Source: Gemmataceae bacterium
GTDB lineage: Bacteria; Planctomycetota; Planctomycetia; Gemmatales; Gemmataceae
DNA length: 7,032 nt
Assembly: GCA_025056835.1 (NCBI GenBank)
Contig: JANWVS010000102.1
Coordinates: 1 to 7,032 of the forward strand
Direction of reading: 5' to 3'
Part shown: positions 6,167-7,032 of the stretch, one piece after another
Layout: every line of letters begins with the position of its first letter
Position numbering within the stretch: position 1 is the first letter of the stretch
Notes under the pieces: model-generated
Databases searched by the model: none
Seen by the model: the letters and a program-made list of their open reading frames with translations, nothing else
Told to the model about the DNA's origin: nothing
Program-made: the position numbers and the translations under genes

Positions 6167-6183
6167 GCGGCAAGTGCTGCCGC
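6167..6183 (-). other. Hairpin just after the CYTH gene
   Basis: GCGGCA (6167-6172) and TGCCGC (6178-6183) form a 6-base stem with a 5-base loop, about 12 bases past the CYTH stop. No T-run follows on the minus strand. It may mark the mRNA 3' end or slow read-through into the cupin gene; a terminator call is weak. Confidence 0.3.
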
Positions 6184-6195
6184 GCGGCGGCCGGA

Positions 6196-6777
6196 TCATT
6201 CGCGCTCTCCCAGCCCGAGTGTTTCGCTGGGCTGCCGCGCTAGGTGCATCTCCAAGTACGAGGCGCGAATGGCGTCGCGCAAACCCAAGGCGGCAGCCGC
6301 TTGTTGGAGCGCAGCTTCGGCACGGGACTTGTCCGCGGGGGGAGCGACGATCTCGATTTCGACGAACCGCCCCAGCTCGAGCACCTCGTCGCAGCACACT
6401 TGCATGGCGAACTCGTTGCGCCGGCAGTGCCAGATCGTCCGCCGTTTACGGACCACGGCCGTTGGCCGATAGCCCAGGCGAGCCAAGATTCGGCAGCATT
6501 TTTCAGCCACGGCATCGCCGGCTTGCAGCGGTACTTCGATCTCGTCGCGCGTCTTGGCCGGTCCAGTTTGCTTTGGACCTTTGTACGTCAGCCAGTTGTC
6601 GGCGCCGACGCGGCGCAAGCGAAAGGCCTCGTCGGTCCGACGAAAATCGCGGTCGGGAGCGTTGAAATAATGGTCCGCTTCCTCGCGGACAGGCTCGGGC
6701 CGGGCTTGCCACGACTCCAGCACTCCGACAACCTCGGCAAAATCAGCAACGGCGAACTTCATTTCGATCTCGAGCAT
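6196..6777 (-). CDS. cyaB: CYTH-domain protein, class IV adenylate cyclase (CyaB)-like
   Basis: A 193-residue CYTH (triphosphate tunnel) protein. The start at 6777 is chosen because the GGGAGG ribosome site lies just before it and overlaps the alternative start four codons upstream. Tunnel residues are present. 'EIEMK' (3-7) is the ExExK signature. 'DHYFNAPDRDF' (35-45), 'EAFRLRR' (50-56), 'LTYKGPK' (63-69), 'RDEIEV' (78-82), 'VVRKRRTIW' (108-116), 'EVLELGRFVEIEI' (131-143) and C-terminal 'SYLEMHL' (173-179) follow in order. This order matches the CyaB group. CYTH enzymes act on triphosphates with divalent metal in a beta tunnel, as adenylate cyclase, thiamine triphosphatase or inorganic triphosphatase. 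The CyaB-like pattern favours a cyclase name, but the real substrate cannot be told and many such proteins hydrolyse triphosphates. It begins the CYTH-cupin-UPF0316 series and is divergent to the Rieske gene. No partial or lost key residue is seen. Confidence 0.88.
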   Translation of the reverse strand: MLEIEMKFAVADFAEVVGVLESWQARPEPVREEADHYFNAPDRDFRRTDEAFRLRRVGADNWLTYKGPKQTGPAKTRDEIEVPLQAGDAVAEKCCRILARLGYRPTAVVRKRRTIWHCRRNEFAMQVCCDEVLELGRFVEIEIVAPPADKSRAEAALQQAAAALGLRDAIRASYLEMHLARQPSETLGLGERE

Positions 6778-6786
6778 GCGCCCTCC

Positions 6787-6836
6787 CATCTGGGTGTTGT
6801 GGCAGCGGCGGTCACTGCTTAGAATAGCATCTGGGT
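6787..6836. repeat. 9-base direct repeat flanking the Rieske promoter
   Basis: CATCTGGGT occurs at 6787-6795 and 6828-6836, 41 bases apart (about four helical turns), on either side of the promoter candidate. The second copy lies on the likely transcription start. A regulator binding both could act by looping, but a chance repeat cannot be excluded. Confidence 0.3.
6797..6825 (+). promoter_or_regulatory. Promoter candidate for the Rieske gene
   Basis: TTGTGG (6797-6802) and TAGAAT (6820-6825) are 17 bases apart. The start of transcription would be near 6832, giving a leader of about 39 bases with GAGG six bases before the Rieske ATG. The -10 is embedded in TGCT-TAGAAT-AGCA, a short inverted repeat. 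I found no equally good minus-strand promoter for the CYTH gene in this gap. Confidence 0.42.
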
Positions 6837-6870
6837 TAGCTTACGCTGCGAACGCCTTTCCGAGGTGGGC

Positions 6871-7032
6871 ATGAGTGATTACCATGTCGTCTGCCGCGTC
6901 GGCGAGATTCCGGCGGGCGAAGGCAAGACGGTCCAAGTGGGCAACAAGTTGATCGCCGTCTTCCATGTCGACGGCCAATACCACGCGATCGACGACACTT
7001 GCCCGCACATGGGGGCGTCGCTCGGCGGCGGT
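6871..7032 (+). CDS. Rieske [2Fe-2S] ferredoxin-like protein, 3' end outside the window
   Basis: The first 54 codons are in the window. The sequence has the small Rieske ferredoxin pattern: 'YHVVCRVGEIPAGEGKTVQVGNK' in outline at 4-26, 'IAVFHVDGQYHAIDDTCPHMGASL' in outline at 28-51, with the first cluster ligands Cys44 and His46 in 'TCPHMGASLGGG'. The second ligand pair (C-x-x-H) would lie past the window end. Such proteins carry electrons to oxygenases, or are the small subunit type of nitrite reductase (NirD-like). The partner is unknown because downstream genes are not shown. The start is well supported by GAGG six bases upstream and by full alignment from the N-terminus. The protein is soluble, as no signal peptide is seen. 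It is divergent to the CYTH gene, sharing a 93-base regulatory gap. Confidence 0.9.
   Translation, partial: MSDYHVVCRVGEIPAGEGKTVQVGNKLIAVFHVDGQYHAIDDTCPHMGASLGGG

Noticed and set aside
5811..6665. A 284-codon plus-strand open frame opposite the cupin and CYTH genes
   Set aside because: It overlaps two clear family members on the other strand and its product is Arg/Ala/Ser-rich without motifs.
1..7032. CRISPR array, tRNA or rRNA gene, insertion sequence, or attachment site
   Set aside because: I saw no regularly spaced repeats, tRNA-like cloverleaf, transposase-like protein or terminal inverted repeats with target duplication.

Overview
The window is GC-rich and densely coded, with ten protein genes and no RNA genes, mobile elements or CRISPR arrays that I can see. 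It looks like bacterial chromosome. The mix of genes (an exported SAM-methyltransferase-like protein, an RNase D with two HRDC-like regions, a small Sm-like protein, an UPF0316 membrane protein, a cupin_5/DUF985 protein) suggests a planctomycete of the Pirellulales type. This is an impression from protein style, not a measured assignment.

Layout. At the left edge, on the minus strand, is the start of a multi-pass membrane protein of unknown function (1-676, running off the window). Upstream of it, also on the minus strand, is a two-gene unit: a small Sm-like protein (1549-1812) followed by a methyltransferase-fold protein with a signal peptide (779-1510). The 58-base gap 1813-1870 is a compact divergent promoter region. 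From it the plus-strand pair SDR oxidoreductase (1871-2671) and RNase D-like exonuclease (2668-3870) is read, with an ATGA stop/start overlap. The pair converges on a minus-strand PuuD-like (class I amidotransferase fold) gene (3918-4640) that has lost the expected catalytic residues. That gene has its own 211-base leader containing a promoter candidate and inverted repeats. Upstream of it are three more minus-strand genes: UPF0316 (4852-5508), cupin_5 (5562-6065) and a CYTH/CyaB-like protein (6196-6777). A second divergent region (6778-6870) separates these from the start of a Rieske [2Fe-2S] ferredoxin on the plus strand (6871-7032, running off the window).

How the genes may relate. Two themes are visible, and both are inference. 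RNA handling (Sm-like protein, RNase D) lies on the two sides of one divergent promoter. Phosphate or nucleotide-ligand handling (CYTH, possibly UPF0316) lies in the right-hand minus-strand cluster. I see no clear defence, biosynthetic or mobile system. The most notable points are the inactivated PuuD-like protein, the Sm-like/exported-methyltransferase pair, the Asp-to-Glu change in the second metal motif of RNase D, and a structured 59-base element between the CYTH and cupin genes.
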